Of a stretch of DNA of 64,000 nucleotides, positions 47,449 through 58,096 are shown piece after piece. How positions within the stretch are numbered: position 1 is the stretch's first letter; each line of letters opens with the position of its first letter. The stretch covers positions 1,537,001-1,601,000 of the forward strand of contig NZ_CP011039.1 in assembly GCF_000238255.3 (NCBI RefSeq). The letters run 5' to 3'. This stretch comes from Pseudoalteromonas spongiae UST010723-006 (GTDB lineage: Bacteria > Pseudomonadota > Gammaproteobacteria > Enterobacterales > Alteromonadaceae). The translations under genes and the position numbers were made by a program. The notes beneath the pieces were generated by a model that ran no database searches, was not told the DNA's origin, and worked only from the letters and a program-made list of their open reading frames with translations.

Positions 47449-48197
47449 TAGATCACCTTCGCTTCATTTTTTAGTTTTTCAACTAGCGTTGCTACGTCTG
47501 CGACAATTTCGCCTGCTTCACGCTTGCTTGGCTCTTCTACTTTTAAGGTTGTAATACGCGGCGTAACATCAACACCAAGATCCGCTGCGGTTAATACATC
47601 AAGCGGCTTGCGCTTAGCCTTCATAATATTAGGAAGCGTTGCATAACGAGGTTCATTCAAGCGAAGATCCGTAGTCACAACCGCTGGTAAGTTAACTACA
47701 ATTGTTTGTAAACCACCATCAACTTCACGTGTCACATTAAGCTTATCGCCATCAACTACAACTTCTGAGGCAAATGTTGCTTGTGCACGGTTTGTTAGCG
47801 CGGCAAGCATCTGACCTGTTTGGTTGTTATCAGAATCAATCGCTTGTTTACCTAAAATGACTAACTCTGGGTTTTCTTGCTCTACAACTTTGGCAAGTAG
47901 CTTAGCTACATGCAGCGACTCCAAACGTTCGCTGGTGTCAATTTGGATTGCTTTGTCTGCACCGAGAGCAAGTGCTGTACGAAGCTGTTCTTGGCAAGCC
48001 TTATCGCCAATTGATACAACGACAACTTCAGTTGCATTGCCTGCTTCTTTAATGCGGATAGCTTCTTCCACCGCGATTTCACAAAATGGGTTAAGGGCCA
48101 TTTTTACATTATTAAGATCAACATCACTATTGTCGGCTTTTACGCGCGCTTTTACGTTATAGTCGATCACTCGTTTGACCGGAACTAGGATTTTCAT
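47448..48197 (-). CDS. etfB: Electron transfer flavoprotein subunit beta
   Basis: A 249-residue ETF beta subunit, typical in length, with [14 protein letters not shown] at the start and the [19 protein letters not shown] nucleotide region. It is the first gene of etfBA. AGGAGAGG stands just before the ATG, and a perfect-armed palindrome lies 16 bp upstream of the start (48213-48230). It faces the ETF-QO gene on the other strand. Confidence 0.97.
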   Translation of the reverse strand: MKILVPVKRVIDYNVKARVKADNSDVDLNNVKMALNPFCEIAVEEAIRIKEAGNATEVVVVSIGDKACQEQLRTALALGADKAIQIDTSERLESLHVAKLLAKVVEQENPELVILGKQAIDSDNNQTGQMLAALTNRAQATFASEVVVDGDKLNVTREVDGGLQTIVVNLPAVVTTDLRLNEPRYATLPNIMKAKRKPLDVLTAADLGVDVTPRITTLKVEEPSKREAGEIVADVATLVEKLKNEAKVI

Positions 48198-48212
48198 AAC
48201 CTCTCCTTTAAT

Positions 48213-48230
48213 GTTTACGTGTACGTAAAC
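48213..48230. promoter_or_regulatory. Palindrome 1 (LiuR-type operator candidate)
   Basis: GTTTACGT-GT-ACGTAAAC has perfect 8-bp arms. It lies just upstream of etfB. The pattern resembles sites I associate with LiuR, a MerR-family repressor of branched-chain amino-acid and fatty-acid degradation genes, whose regulons include etf genes. This is recollection, not a search. Confidence 0.6.
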
Positions 48231-48276
48231 CTAGGTAAACTTATTTAACCGTTATTTGGTTTTAAGGCTACTTCCT

Positions 48277-48294
48277 GTTGACGTAAACGTCAAC
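48277..48294. promoter_or_regulatory. Palindrome 2 (LiuR-type operator candidate)
   Basis: GTTGACGT-AA-ACGTCAAC has perfect 8-bp arms and the same ACGT core as palindrome 1, centred 64 bp away, about six helical turns. It is on the side of the ETF-QO gene (start 48367). Two matched sites facing divergent genes suggest shared control. Confidence 0.6.
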
Positions 48295-48366
48295 CTAAAA
48301 TATGCTAAAGCCAATAACAGGTTATTTGGTTAACAAAGACCAGCTTAATTCAACAGGGGCAATATC

Positions 48367-50013
48367 ATGGTACAACGTGAAACCATGGAGTTTGATGTAG
48401 TTATTGTAGGCGCTGGGCCTGCGGGCTTATCAAGCGCTATAAAACTGGCACAACTAGCACAAGAAAATGAACAAGAATTAATGATTTGTGTGGTTGAAAA
48501 AGGTTCAGAGGTCGGAGCTCATATCTTATCAGGCGCGGTATTTGAACCCCGTGCACTTAATGAATTACTACCAAATTGGCAAGAACTTGGCGCCCCACTT
48601 AATACTAAAGTGAGTCAAGATGACATTTATTGGTTCAATGATGAACGTAGTGCGAAAAAGCTACCTGCTTTTGCCACGCCAAAAACGTTCCATAATGACG
48701 ACAACTACATCGTTTCCATGGGTAATGTATGTCGCTTTTTAGCACAACAAGCAGAAAACCTAGGTGTAGAAATCTTTCCAGGGTTTAGTGCGCATTCACT
48801 GATAATTGAAGATGATGCGGTAAAAGGCATAATCACAGGTGATATGGGCGTAAGTGAATCTGGCGAAGAAAAAGATGGCTTTATGCCAGGTATGGAACTT
48901 CGCGCTAAATACACTATTTTTGCTGAAGGTTGCCGCGGCCATTTAGGCAAAGAGCTGATCAGTACATTTAAACTAGATGAAGGTAAGTCACCACAACATT
49001 ATGGTTTAGGGTTTAAAGAAATCTGGGAAATTCCGAGCGAACACCATAAACCCGGGCTTGTTGTACATGGTGCAGGCTGGCCACTTGATAAAGATACCGG
49101 CGGCGGCTCTTATATGTATCATGGCGATGACAATCAAGTGGTTGTTGGTTTAATCATTGATTTAAACTACAGCAATCCGCACCTGTCACCGTTTGATGAA
49201 TTTCAGCGCATGAAACACCACCCAGTGTTTGCAGATACACTGAAACACGGTAAACGCATAGCTTATGGCGCACGGGCCATCGCAAAAGGTGGTTTAAACT
49301 CATTACCGAAAATGACGTTTCCAGGTGGTGTGTTAGTTGGCTGTAATGCTGGTACGCTTAATTTTGCCAAGATTAAAGGTAATCACACCGCAATGAAGTC
49401 AGGCATGCTGGCCGCGGAAAGTATCTTCACTGCGATACAGGAAAATAAAGCTAATACAGAGCTCGATGACTTTGCATCGCGTTTTGAGAATTCATGGCTT
49501 TATCAAGAATTAAACAGCAGCAAAAACTTTGGCCCAGCAATGCATAAGCTAGGTAAGTTTTTTGGCGGTATGTATAACACCATTGACCAAAACTTATTTA
49601 ATGGCGGTTTACCATTTAGCTTTAAAGATGACACACCTGATCATGCCTGCCTTGAACCAGCTAGTCGCCATTCGGAAATTAACTATGCAAAACCCGATGG
49701 CACACTTAGTTTTGATAAACTAAGTTCAGTGTTTTTATCAAGCACAAACCATGAAGAAGATCAGCCATGTCACTTGAAACTGGCAGATAATACAATACCG
49801 CTTGGTAAAAACTTATCTGAGTACAATGAGCCTGCACAGCGCTATTGTCCAGCAGGCGTATATGAAATTAACGAAGTTGAAGGTCAACCAACGTTCGTTA
49901 TTAATTCGCAAAACTGCATCCACTGTAAAACTTGCGATATTAAAGATCCGAGTCAAAACATTACTTGGGTCACACCTGAAGGTGCTGGCGGACCAAATTA
50001 CCCGAATATGTAA
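48367..50013 (+). CDS. Electron transfer flavoprotein-ubiquinone oxidoreductase
   Basis: A 548-residue flavoprotein of the ETF-QO family (etfD/ETFDH type). An FAD-binding GAGPAGLSSA lies at about residues 15-24. The C-terminal 4Fe-4S site has cysteines in RYCPAGVYE and CIHCKTCDIKDP, and the ending WVTPEGAGGPNY is typical. It passes electrons from ETF to ubiquinone at the inner membrane. GGGG lies 8-9 bases before the ATG. Divergent from etfBA, with two palindromes between them; a terminator follows. Confidence 0.96.
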   Translation: MVQRETMEFDVVIVGAGPAGLSSAIKLAQLAQENEQELMICVVEKGSEVGAHILSGAVFEPRALNELLPNWQELGAPLNTKVSQDDIYWFNDERSAKKLPAFATPKTFHNDDNYIVSMGNVCRFLAQQAENLGVEIFPGFSAHSLIIEDDAVKGIITGDMGVSESGEEKDGFMPGMELRAKYTIFAEGCRGHLGKELISTFKLDEGKSPQHYGLGFKEIWEIPSEHHKPGLVVHGAGWPLDKDTGGGSYMYHGDDNQVVVGLIIDLNYSNPHLSPFDEFQRMKHHPVFADTLKHGKRIAYGARAIAKGGLNSLPKMTFPGGVLVGCNAGTLNFAKIKGNHTAMKSGMLAAESIFTAIQENKANTELDDFASRFENSWLYQELNSSKNFGPAMHKLGKFFGGMYNTIDQNLFNGGLPFSFKDDTPDHACLEPASRHSEINYAKPDGTLSFDKLSSVFLSSTNHEEDQPCHLKLADNTIPLGKNLSEYNEPAQRYCPAGVYEINEVEGQPTFVINSQNCIHCKTCDIKDPSQNITWVTPEGAGGPNYPNM

Positions 50014-50031
50014 TTTCCAATTGTATTTGTC

Positions 50032-50066
50032 AAAGGCATGCTCTCCCACGTGAGCATGCCTTTTTT
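50032..50066 (+). terminator. Rho-independent terminator of the ETF-QO gene
   Basis: AAAGGCATGCTC (50032-50043) pairs with GAGCATGCCTTT (50052-50063) around 8 bases, followed by T. Confidence 0.92.
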
Positions 50067-50131
50067 ATTACTTGTTAAAACCTTAGTTATCGCTAATACT
50101 CAATAAACAACACACTGATTATCAAGTAATT

Positions 50132-50608
50132 ATGGATAAAGACAGCGTTACATTTAGATTTTTGGCAGAACCTACCGACGTTAACTTTGGCGGTAAAGTA
50201 CACGGTGGCATTGTTATGAAGTGGATTGACCAAGCGGGTTATGCTTGTGCAGCGCTGTGGAGTGGTCATTACTGTGTTACCGTATCAGTTGCGGCAATAA
50301 AATTCCATCGCCCTATTCTTGTTGGGCAACTTGTTGAAGTTGAAGCCAAAATAGCTAATACAGGTAAAACCAGTATGCAAATATTTATCGCTGTTCGCTG
50401 TGGCGATCCGAAATCTGGGCAGATGGTAGAATCGAATAATTGCATCATCAATTTTGTCGCTACGGATCAAGCTGGTTACCCTGTACCGGTTCCTGCCTTT
50501 GAAGCAAAAACCGCAAATGAAAAGCGTATTCAAAAATACGCGCAGAAGATGAAAGACATGTCACTGCAAGCGGAAAAAGTGTTCGAACAAGAAATGAAAG
50601 AAGAATAA
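50132..50608 (+). CDS. Acyl-CoA thioesterase (hotdog fold)
   Basis: A 158-residue hotdog-fold thioesterase. The N-terminal NFGGKVHGGIVMKWIDQAGY is the family's catalytic-helix region, resembling YciA/acyl-CoA hydrolase proteins. The C-terminal ~30 residues are charged and helical. It hydrolyses acyl-CoAs in the cytoplasm; chain-length preference cannot be read from sequence. It follows ETF-QO on the same strand but after a terminator, so it is probably a separate unit. Confidence 0.88.
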   Translation: MDKDSVTFRFLAEPTDVNFGGKVHGGIVMKWIDQAGYACAALWSGHYCVTVSVAAIKFHRPILVGQLVEVEAKIANTGKTSMQIFIAVRCGDPKSGQMVESNNCIINFVATDQAGYPVPVPAFEAKTANEKRIQKYAQKMKDMSLQAEKVFEQEMKEE

Positions 50609-50674
50609 TTTTATTCAACACGTTTTATGGCAAAATAGGCGCTTTTACAGTGCCTATTTAAGTTTGTTAGTGTT

Positions 50675-51397
50675 ATGAATGACTACCAATTAAGTCCAAT
50701 TGCCTTTATCGAATCTCCCTATAAACAAAAATTTGCGATACCTCGCCAGCCTCGCCTTATTCCAGAAGCAAAAGCCAAGTGCAAATTTGTTGGTGAGTTT
50801 AATCGTGAAGAGTTTGTCCGTGGTATTGAAGACTTTAGCCATGTTTGGCTGATTTTTCGTTTTCATGAAACGGCCGATAAAGGCTGGTCGCCATTAGTTC
50901 GCCCACCTCGTTTAGGCGGCAACGATAAAAAAGGAGTGTTTGCAACCCGCGCCACCTTTAGACCAAATGGCATTGGTATGAGTGCGGTTAAACTCGAAGG
51001 TGTGCACTATGAACATGGTCAACTTTGGCTTGAGCTGTCAGGTATTGACTTACTAGATGGTACACCGATTCTTGATATCAAGCCCTACTTGCCCTATTCC
51101 GATAGCCTACCAAACGCAACTGCAGGGTTTGCAGATACGCGCCCAGAAACGCCATTAGTCATTGAGTTTGCAGATAAAGCCATTGCGTTTTGTGAGAATA
51201 ACTCGGCACTTTACCCTGAGCTACAAAGCTTTATTGAGAAGGTATTAAAACAAGACCCACGACCGGCCTATAAAAAAACGAAAGCCGGGTTACAAGAATA
51301 CGGCATGAGCTTGTTTGATTTAAATATTAAATGGCAAGTGATTGAAAGCGACGTTACCGTATTAGAAATTAGTAAAAATAGCGAAAAGCCAGCATAG
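50675..51397 (+). CDS. trmO: tRNA (adenine(37)-N6)-methyltransferase TrmO
   Basis: A 240-residue protein of the TsaA/YaeB family that methylates N6 of t6A37 in tRNA-Thr. The beta-barrel N-terminal domain has PRQPRL, the FEHVWL-like FSHVWLIF and the substrate segment FATRATFRPNGIGMS. The last ~70 residues form the family's C-terminal extension. Length is typical. It is 80 bp before proS. Confidence 0.94.
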   Translation: MNDYQLSPIAFIESPYKQKFAIPRQPRLIPEAKAKCKFVGEFNREEFVRGIEDFSHVWLIFRFHETADKGWSPLVRPPRLGGNDKKGVFATRATFRPNGIGMSAVKLEGVHYEHGQLWLELSGIDLLDGTPILDIKPYLPYSDSLPNATAGFADTRPETPLVIEFADKAIAFCENNSALYPELQSFIEKVLKQDPRPAYKKTKAGLQEYGMSLFDLNIKWQVIESDVTVLEISKNSEKPA

Positions 51398-51477
51398 TAA
51401 GGCTTTTGAATTTTTACATACACTGATAAACTTAGCGCCTTACCTTATAAAAATAGATTTAACATTTCGGAAAGCAA

Positions 51478-53202
51478 ATGCGTACTAGTCAATATATTTT
51501 AGCGACGTTAAAAGAAACGCCATCTGATGCAGAAATTATCAGCCATCAGCTTATGTTACGCGCGGGAATGATCCGCAAACTAGCATCGGGTTTATACACT
51601 TGGTTACCAAGTGGTTTAAAAGTACTACGTAAAGTAGAAAACATTGTTCGTGAAGAAATGAACAAAGCCGGTGCGATTGAAATGTTAATGCCCATTATCC
51701 AGCCAGCCGACCTTTGGCAAGAGTCTGGTCGTTGGGAGCAATTTGGCCCAGAATTACTGCGTATTAATGACCGTCACAACCGTCCTTTTGCGTTAGGTCC
51801 TACACACGAAGAAGTTATTACTGAATTTGTTCGTAAAGAGATTAGCAGTTACAAACAACTGCCGGTAAATCTTTATCAAATCCAGACTAAAGTACGCGAT
51901 GAAGTTCGCCCACGTTTTGGTGTAATGCGCGCGCGCGAATTCACCATGAAAGATGCCTATTCTTTCCATTTAAGTGAAGAATGCTTAAATGAAACGTATA
52001 AGAAAATGCACCAAGCATACTGTAATGTTTTTGAGCGTTTAGGGTTAGATTACCGCCCAGTAATTGCAGATACTGGTTCAATCGGTGGCTCAGTTTCGCA
52101 TGAATTCCACGTACTTGCAGAATCTGGTGAAGATGCCATCGCATTTAGCTCAGAGTCAGACTACGCCGCGAATATTGAAAAAGCAGAAGCGGTAGCACCA
52201 AGTATCGAACGCCCTGCACCAGCAAAAGAGCTAAACCGTTTCGATACGCCTAATGCAAAAACAATTGAAGATCTAAAACAGCAGCATGGTGTTAAACCAC
52301 ACCGCGGCGTTAAGACGTTAATTGCCTACGGCGCGCCAAATGAGAACGAAGAACGTGGTCTAGTTGCACTCGTCGTACGTGGCGATCATGAACTTAATGA
52401 GCTTAAAGCTGAAAAGCTAACACTGGTTGATTCACCACTTGAGTTTGCAACGGAAGAAGACATCGTTAAAGCAACGGGTGCAAAGCCAGGTTCCCTTGGT
52501 CCGGTTGGTTTAAATATGCCAATTATTGTTGACCGTTCAGCGGCTGTAATGGCGGATTTTGTTGCGGGTGCGAATGAAGATGGTGTTCACTACAGTGGCA
52601 TTAACTTTGACCGTGACGTTACCGACTACACAGTTGAAGATATTCGTAATGTTGTGGAAGGCGATCCTAGCCCATGTGGTAAAGGCGTATTAAATATCAA
52701 ACGTGGTATTGAAGTTGGTCATATTTTCCAGCTTGGCACAAAGTACTCTGAGGCAATGAAAGCAGGCGTACTTGCTGAAAGCGGTAAAAACCAAATTATG
52801 ACCATGGGTTGTTATGGTATCGGTGTTTCGCGCATCGTTGCTGCTGCAATCGAACAAAACCACGACCAATACGGTATTAAATGGCCGACTGCCCTTGCTC
52901 CGTTTGAGCTGGCAATCGTACCAATGAATATGCACAAGTCGCATCGTATTCCAGAGATTGCCGACAAGTTATACGCAGATCTTCAAGCTGCTGGTATTGA
53001 TGTATTATTTGATGATCGTAAAGAACGCCCAGGCGTAATGTTTAACGATATGGAATTAGTTGGCGTACCGCATACGTTAGTGATCGGTGAGCGTAATCTA
53101 GATAACAATCAAATCGAATACAAAAATCGTATTACAGGTGAAAAAGAACTTATTGACCTAGATAACGCGATTGAAGCAATTATTAACCTAGTTAAATCAT
53201 AA
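51478..53202 (+). CDS. proS: Prolyl-tRNA synthetase
   Basis: A 574-residue class II prolyl-tRNA synthetase (572 in E. coli). Motif 2 lies in [22 protein letters not shown] YbaK-type editing domain inserted at about 220-400 should clear mischarged Ala-tRNA-Pro. Motif 3 is [13 protein letters not shown]-terminal anticodon-binding domain (about 470-574) completes it. A strong terminator follows. Confidence 0.97.
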   Translation: MRTSQYILATLKETPSDAEIISHQLMLRAGMIRKLASGLYTWLPSGLKVLRKVENIVREEMNKAGAIEMLMPIIQPADLWQESGRWEQFGPELLRINDRHNRPFALGPTHEEVITEFVRKEISSYKQLPVNLYQIQTKVRDEVRPRFGVMRAREFTMKDAYSFHLSEECLNETYKKMHQAYCNVFERLGLDYRPVIADTGSIGGSVSHEFHVLAESGEDAIAFSSESDYAANIEKAEAVAPSIERPAPAKELNRFDTPNAKTIEDLKQQHGVKPHRGVKTLIAYGAPNENEERGLVALVVRGDHELNELKAEKLTLVDSPLEFATEEDIVKATGAKPGSLGPVGLNMPIIVDRSAAVMADFVAGANEDGVHYSGINFDRDVTDYTVEDIRNVVEGDPSPCGKGVLNIKRGIEVGHIFQLGTKYSEAMKAGVLAESGKNQIMTMGCYGIGVSRIVAAAIEQNHDQYGIKWPTALAPFELAIVPMNMHKSHRIPEIADKLYADLQAAGIDVLFDDRKERPGVMFNDMELVGVPHTLVIGERNLDNNQIEYKNRITGEKELIDLDNAIEAIINLVKS

Positions 53203-53214
53203 TTGTAAGATCAT

Positions 53215-53247
53215 AAAAAAGCGCTGTGTTATCACAGCGCTTTTTTT
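53215..53247 (+). terminator. Rho-independent terminator of proS
   Basis: AAAAAAGCGCTGTG (53215-53228) pairs with CACAGCGCTTTTTT (53233-53246) around TTAT. Confidence 0.93.
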
Positions 53248-53256
53248 GTGTCTTTT

Positions 53257-53288
53257 AAAAAGGATAGGTATAACCCATATCCTTTTTT
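53257..53288 (-). terminator. Rho-independent terminator of glnS
   Basis: AAAAAGGATA (53257-53266) pairs with TATCCTTTTT (53278-53287), with extra pairs inside the loop and T on the minus-strand side, just after the glnS stop. Confidence 0.8.
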
Positions 53289-53292
53289 GAAA

Positions 53293-54960
53293 TTAGGCTT
53301 TGTTTTCTTCTTTCGCCCAAGAATCACGTAAGCCAACAGTACGGTTAAATACTAACCCTTCTGCTTTACTATCTCGACAGAAATAGCCTGTACGTTCAAA
53401 CTGGTAACCTACTTCAGCTTCTGCATTGGCAAGTGCTGGCTCAACAACCGCAGAAGTTAAACGTACTAAAGACTCTGAGTTCAATACTGTGACAAAGTCC
53501 TCTTCCGCTGCCGGGTTAGGCACAGTAAATAAACGGTCGTATAAACGTACTTCTGCTGGAACACCTTGGCTTGCACTTACCCAGTGAATAACGCCTTTTA
53601 CTTTACGACCATCACTTGGATTTTTACCCAGTGTTTCATCGTCGTATGTACAGTAAATAGTAGTAATGTTGCCTGCTTCGTCTTGGTCAACACGTTCCGC
53701 CTTAATAACATACGCACCACGTAAACGCACTTCTTTACCCAGCACTAAACGTTTATATTTTTTGTTCGCCTCAAGACGGAAGTCTTCACGCTCAATAAAT
53801 ACTTCACGCGTGAAAGGTACGATACGCGTGCCCATTTCTTCGATATTTGGATGATTTTGAACAGTCAATTCTTCCACTTTATCTTCTGGGAAATTTTCGA
53901 TTACGACTTTAATCGGATCAAGTACTGCCATTGCACGCGGTGCATTTTCGTTTAGGTCATCACGGATACATGCTTCTAACATGCCCATTTCTACCATATT
54001 ATCTTGTTTTGTAACGCCAATACGCTTACAGAATTCGCGTACCGAAGCAGGTGTATAACCACGACGCTTTAAACCCGCAATTGTAGGCATACGCGGGTCA
54101 TCCCAACCTTCTACGTGCTTTTCTTCAACTAATGCATTTAACTTACGCTTACTCATTAGTGTGTATTCAAGATTTAAACGAGAAAACTCAATTTGTTGCG
54201 GATGACATTCAAGTGAAATGTTATCTAACACCCAATCGTATAGACGGCGGTTATCTTGGAATTCAAGCGTACAAAGTGAGTGAGTAATACCCTCTAACGC
54301 ATCTGAAATACAGTGTGTGAAATCGTACATTGGGTAGATGCACCACTTGTCACCTGTTTGGTGGTGATGTGCAAAACGAATACGATAAATAATTGGATCG
54401 CGTAGCACCATGAATGAGCTCGCCATATCAATTTTTGCACGTAGAACACATTCGCCTTCTTTAAACTCACCATTTTTCATTTTTTCGAAAAGCGCTAAGT
54501 TTTCTTCAACACTGGTATCACGGTAAGGGCTGTTTTTACCTGCTTCTGTTAAAGTACCACGGTATTCGCGCGCTTCATCTGGTGATAAGAAACAGACGTA
54601 CGCTAAGCCTTTTTCAATTAGCTCTACCGCGTAGCCGTATAACTCGTCAAAGTAGTTTGACGAATAACAAATATCGCCATCCCAGTTAAAACCAAGCCAT
54701 TTAACATCTTGTTGAATTGAGTTTACGTAATCGATGTCTTCTTTTTCTGGGTTCGTATCATCAAAACGTAAGTTACATAGGCCTTTATAGTCTTGTGCAA
54801 TACCAAAGTTTAGGCAGATAGACTTTGCGTGACCAATATGTAAAAAACCATTCGGCTCTGGTGGAAAACGTGTATGTGTTGCTGCATGTTTTCCTGATGC
54901 TAAATCTTTATCAATTAAATTAGTGATAAAGTTTGTTGCTCGATTTTCTGCTTCCGCCAT
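53293..54960 (-). CDS. glnS: Glutaminyl-tRNA synthetase
   Basis: A 555-residue class I aminoacyl-tRNA synthetase (554 in E. coli). The HIGH motif lies at residues 41-44 (FLHIGHAKS), and the KMSKS equivalent is LMSKRK. The beta-barrel anticodon-binding domain fills the C-terminal ~200 residues. It is convergent with proS; each has its own terminator in the 90-bp gap. Confidence 0.97.
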   Translation of the reverse strand: MAEAENRATNFITNLIDKDLASGKHAATHTRFPPEPNGFLHIGHAKSICLNFGIAQDYKGLCNLRFDDTNPEKEDIDYVNSIQQDVKWLGFNWDGDICYSSNYFDELYGYAVELIEKGLAYVCFLSPDEAREYRGTLTEAGKNSPYRDTSVEENLALFEKMKNGEFKEGECVLRAKIDMASSFMVLRDPIIYRIRFAHHHQTGDKWCIYPMYDFTHCISDALEGITHSLCTLEFQDNRRLYDWVLDNISLECHPQQIEFSRLNLEYTLMSKRKLNALVEEKHVEGWDDPRMPTIAGLKRRGYTPASVREFCKRIGVTKQDNMVEMGMLEACIRDDLNENAPRAMAVLDPIKVVIENFPEDKVEELTVQNHPNIEEMGTRIVPFTREVFIEREDFRLEANKKYKRLVLGKEVRLRGAYVIKAERVDQDEAGNITTIYCTYDDETLGKNPSDGRKVKGVIHWVSASQGVPAEVRLYDRLFTVPNPAAEEDFVTVLNSESLVRLTSAVVEPALANAEAEVGYQFERTGYFCRDSKAEGLVFNRTVGLRDSWAKEENKA

Positions 54961-55103
54961 TGCGAAATTTTCCTATATTCATTAAATAAATTAACGGCCT
55001 AATTATTACAAATAAAAGGCTCAGCGACTAGCTCCAATCACTTTGCAAGGTTAAAAAAATAACGCTACATTAAGAATTACATATCATAAAAGTTGTTTAA
55101 TTT

Positions 55104-55826
55104 GTGAAAATACTATTTGCATTGTTGTTTATTGTGAGCTGTTCAGTCACAGCTTCAAATTCTATTACCTTTGCGGTTGGTCATGACCATCTAAAAATGA
55201 TAAAAGATTACCCTTTTTACGCAGCTTCTTGGGAAATACTAAATGTCGAACTTAATAATATAGGTTATGAAGTAAAAACCAATGTTTCCCCTTGGGCAAG
55301 AGCCAAAGAATCAGTAAAAAAAGGGAAAAGTGACGGGTTATTTTTGGCAGCAAATTTCAAAGGTAGAGAAAGTTGGGCATCTTTAAGCATTGCTATTGGC
55401 CAAGATCAGTTTGGCATATTTCAAAATCATCGCTCTGATCCACTTGCCCCCTTTGGCTCAGTGCGACTACTAAATAATTATAGTCAATTAACTTTTCTCG
55501 ACCAAAATAAACAAATTAAAGTTACTACAGCACAAGAAGGCTTGCTGTTATTGAGTAATCAAAAATTACAAGGATTTGTCATGTCACGTAGTTATGGCGA
55601 CTACTTATTACATAATGAATTACACACTTTAAATAAACGAATAGTGTTTAACGAAAAGAAGATTGAAACTTATACCGCACATATTGCGGTAGGCAAAACA
55701 AACCCAAAAAGAGATGTAATCCTTTCCATTGTGAATAAAGCAATCGGAAATGCCTTTAAGTCAGGCTCTTATAAAAAGATAATGCAAAAATACAGTGTCG
55801 AAGAGTATCAATTAGTGCCTTTCTAA
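55104..55826 (+). CDS. Periplasmic solute-binding-like protein (family 3 type)
   Basis: A 240-residue secreted protein. A signal peptide covers about 1-17 (ending VTAS). The mature part resembles the amino-acid solute-binding fold: ITFAVGHDHLKM near the start, then VSPWARAKESVKKGKSDGLFLAA and, near the end, FKSGSYKKIMQKY. No transporter genes are beside it, so it may be a stand-alone binding or sensory protein of the kind common in Alteromonadales. The GTG start at 55104 lacks a good SD. Ligand unknown. Confidence 0.7.
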   Translation: MKILFALLFIVSCSVTASNSITFAVGHDHLKMIKDYPFYAASWEILNVELNNIGYEVKTNVSPWARAKESVKKGKSDGLFLAANFKGRESWASLSIAIGQDQFGIFQNHRSDPLAPFGSVRLLNNYSQLTFLDQNKQIKVTTAQEGLLLLSNQKLQGFVMSRSYGDYLLHNELHTLNKRIVFNEKKIETYTAHIAVGKTNPKRDVILSIVNKAIGNAFKSGSYKKIMQKYSVEEYQLVPF

Positions 55827-55849
55827 ACGAACTAAGAAAATTATCCAAT

Positions 55850-55877
55850 AAAAAAGGCTGCAGATGCAGCCTTTTTT
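55850..55877. terminator. Bidirectional Rho-independent terminator
   Basis: AAAAAAGGCTGCA (55850-55862) pairs with TGCAGCCTTTTTT (55865-55877). It lies between the solute-binding gene (plus) and sucD (minus). Confidence 0.93.
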
Positions 55878-55891
55878 AAACGATAGGTAAA

Positions 55892-56764
55892 TTACCAGCC
55901 AGTTTTCTCAGCTAGTGCTTTACCGATATCAGCTAGTGAACGAACAGTTTTAACGCCTGCTGCTTCTAGCGCTGCGAATTTCTCGTCAGCTGTACCTTTA
56001 CCGCCAGCGATAATCGCACCAGCGTGACCCATACGCTTACCTGGAGGAGCAGTAACACCAGCGATGTAAGAAACTACAGGCTTAGTTACATTAGCTTTAA
56101 TGTATTCAGCAGCTTCTTCTTCAGCTGTACCACCGATCTCACCAATCATTACGATCGCTTCAGTTTGTGGATCTTTTTCGAACATTTCAAGAACGTCGAT
56201 GAAGTTAGTACCTGGGATTGGGTCACCACCGATACCAACACATGTTGATTGACCGAAACCAGCATCAGTTGTTTGCTTAACAGCTTCGTAAGTAAGTGTA
56301 CCAGAACGTGATACGATACCTACTTTACCTGGCTTGTGGATGTGACCAGGCATAATACCAATTTTAGTTTCACCCGGAGTGATAACACCTGGGCAGTTTG
56401 GACCAATCATGCGAACGCCAGTTTCGTCAAGCTTAACTTTAACGTCAACCATGTCTAGCGTTGGAATACCTTCAGTGATACAAACGATTAGCTCGATACC
56501 TGCATCGATAGCTTCAAGGATTGCATCTTTACAGAAAGGTGCTGGAACGTAGATTACAGATGCAGTTGCACCAGTAGATTCTACCGCTTCACGTACTGTG
56601 TTAAATACAGGAAGACCTAGGTGAGTTTGACCACCTTTACCTGGAGAAACACCACCAACCATTTGTGTACCGTACTCAAGCGCTTGCTCTGAGTGGAAAG
56701 TACCTTGGCCGCCAGTGAAACCCTGACAGATTACTTTAGTATCTTTGTTAATTAATACAGACAT
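55892..56764 (-). CDS. sucD: Succinyl-CoA synthetase subunit alpha
   Basis: A 290-residue alpha subunit of succinate-CoA ligase, which makes ATP or GTP from succinyl-CoA. The phosphorylated histidine is His247 (RMGHAGAI), and the CoA-binding [14 protein letters not shown] and the GPNCPGV segment are intact. It overlaps sucC by 1 bp and ends the sdh-suc cluster, followed by a terminator. Confidence 0.98.
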   Translation of the reverse strand: MSVLINKDTKVICQGFTGGQGTFHSEQALEYGTQMVGGVSPGKGGQTHLGLPVFNTVREAVESTGATASVIYVPAPFCKDAILEAIDAGIELIVCITEGIPTLDMVDVKVKLDETGVRMIGPNCPGVITPGETKIGIMPGHIHKPGKVGIVSRSGTLTYEAVKQTTDAGFGQSTCVGIGGDPIPGTNFIDVLEMFEKDPQTEAIVMIGEIGGTAEEEAAEYIKANVTKPVVSYIAGVTAPPGKRMGHAGAIIAGGKGTADEKFAALEAAGVKTVRSLADIGKALAEKTGW

Positions 56765-57930
56765 TATTTGCCCTCCGCAGCAGCAACAACTTTCTCAGCA
56801 GCGTCAGTTAGTGACTCAGCTGCGATGATGTCAAGGCCAGAGTTAGCAAGAACGTCACGACCAAGATCAGCGTTAGTACCTTCTAAACGTACAACTACAG
56901 GTACATTTACACCAACTTCTTTAACTGCACCAATGATACCTTCTGCGATCATGTCACAACGTACGATACCACCGAAGATGTTAACTAGTACTGCTTTAAC
57001 ATTGTCATCAGATAAGATGATCTTGAATGCTTCAGCTACACGCTCTTTCGTCGCGCCGCCACCTACGTCTAGGAAGTTAGCTGGCTTGCCGCCGTGTAGG
57101 TTTACGATGTCCATCGTACCCATTGCAAGGCCAGCACCGTTAACCATACAACCAACGTTACCGTCTAGTGCTACGTAGTTCAGTTCCCACTGAGCTGCGT
57201 GTGCTTCACGCTCGTCTTCTTGTGACGGATCGTGCATTTCACGGATTTTAGGCTGACGGTATAAAGCATTACCATCTACACCGATTTTACCGTCTAGACA
57301 GTGAAGGTTACCTTCGTCAGTGATTACTAATGGGTTGATTTCTAATAGTGCGAAATCATGGTCGTTGAACATGTTAGCAAGACCCATGAAGATCTTAACA
57401 AACTGCTTCATTTGTGTAGGGTTTAAACCTAGTTTGAAGCCTAGTTCACGTGCCTGGTAAGCTTGAGGACCTACTAGTGGATCGATCTCAGCTTTGTGAA
57501 TTAGTTCTGGTGTTTCTTCAGCAACTTGTTCGATTTCAACGCCACCTTCAGTAGATGCCATGAAAACAACTTTACGAGAAGCACGGTCTACTACAGCGCC
57601 AAGGTATAATTCGTTAGCGATATCTGTGCAGCTTTCAACAAGGATTTTAGCTACTGGCTGACCATTTTCGTCAGTTTGGTAAGTAACTAAGTTTTTACCT
57701 AACCAGTTTTGTGCAAATTCTTTGATTTCTTCTTTGCTGTCAGCAAGCTTTACACCGCCCGCTTTACCACGTCCACCTGCGTGAACCTGACATTTAACAA
57801 CCCACTTGTCACCGCCAATTTTATCAGCAGCTTCTGCAGCTTCCTGAGGAGTGTCACATGCATAACCCTCAGAAACTGGTAAACCATAGTCGGCAAATAA
57901 TTTCTTTGCCTGATACTCATGCAAATTCAT
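56764..57930 (-). CDS. sucC: Succinyl-CoA synthetase subunit beta
   Basis: A 388-residue beta subunit (388 in E. coli). The ATP-grasp domain at the N-terminus ([33 protein letters not shown]) and the C-terminal ligase domain ([11 protein letters not shown]) are present. It is separated from sucB by a terminator and a promoter-like sequence, so sucCD may have its own transcript. Confidence 0.98.
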   Translation of the reverse strand: MNLHEYQAKKLFADYGLPVSEGYACDTPQEAAEAADKIGGDKWVVKCQVHAGGRGKAGGVKLADSKEEIKEFAQNWLGKNLVTYQTDENGQPVAKILVESCTDIANELYLGAVVDRASRKVVFMASTEGGVEIEQVAEETPELIHKAEIDPLVGPQAYQARELGFKLGLNPTQMKQFVKIFMGLANMFNDHDFALLEINPLVITDEGNLHCLDGKIGVDGNALYRQPKIREMHDPSQEDEREAHAAQWELNYVALDGNVGCMVNGAGLAMGTMDIVNLHGGKPANFLDVGGGATKERVAEAFKIILSDDNVKAVLVNIFGGIVRCDMIAEGIIGAVKEVGVNVPVVVRLEGTNADLGRDVLANSGLDIIAAESLTDAAEKVVAAAEGK

Positions 57931-57958
57931 GATGCTTTTCCAATTGTATTACGTAAAG

Positions 57959-58025
57959 GGTTGAACCGTTGTTCAACCATCCCAAATTGCGCACCTAGTA
58001 TAGTCGCACCAATCAGGTATGAAAA
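57959..58025 (-). promoter_or_regulatory. Candidate sucC promoter and leader palindrome
   Basis: On the minus strand TTTTCA (58020-58025), 17 bp and TATACT (57997-58002) form a promoter-like pair. Downstream GGTTGAAC (57959-57966) pairs with GTTCAACC (57971-57978) around 4 bases, a perfect 8-bp-armed palindrome that could be a leader hairpin or operator. Confidence 0.45.
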
Positions 58026-58046
58026 CCCCAGTACGACCAAAGGCGC

Positions 58047-58077
58047 AAAAAAAAAGCTGCGAATCACTCCACAGCTT
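58047..58077 (-). terminator. Terminator-like hairpin between sucB and sucC
   Basis: AAGCTG (58054-58059) pairs with CAGCTT (58072-58077) around 12 bases, followed on the minus strand by a run of nine T. It lies 20-50 bp after the sucB stop. Confidence 0.65.
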
Positions 58078-58096
58078 ATTTTTTAATCCAAATCTA

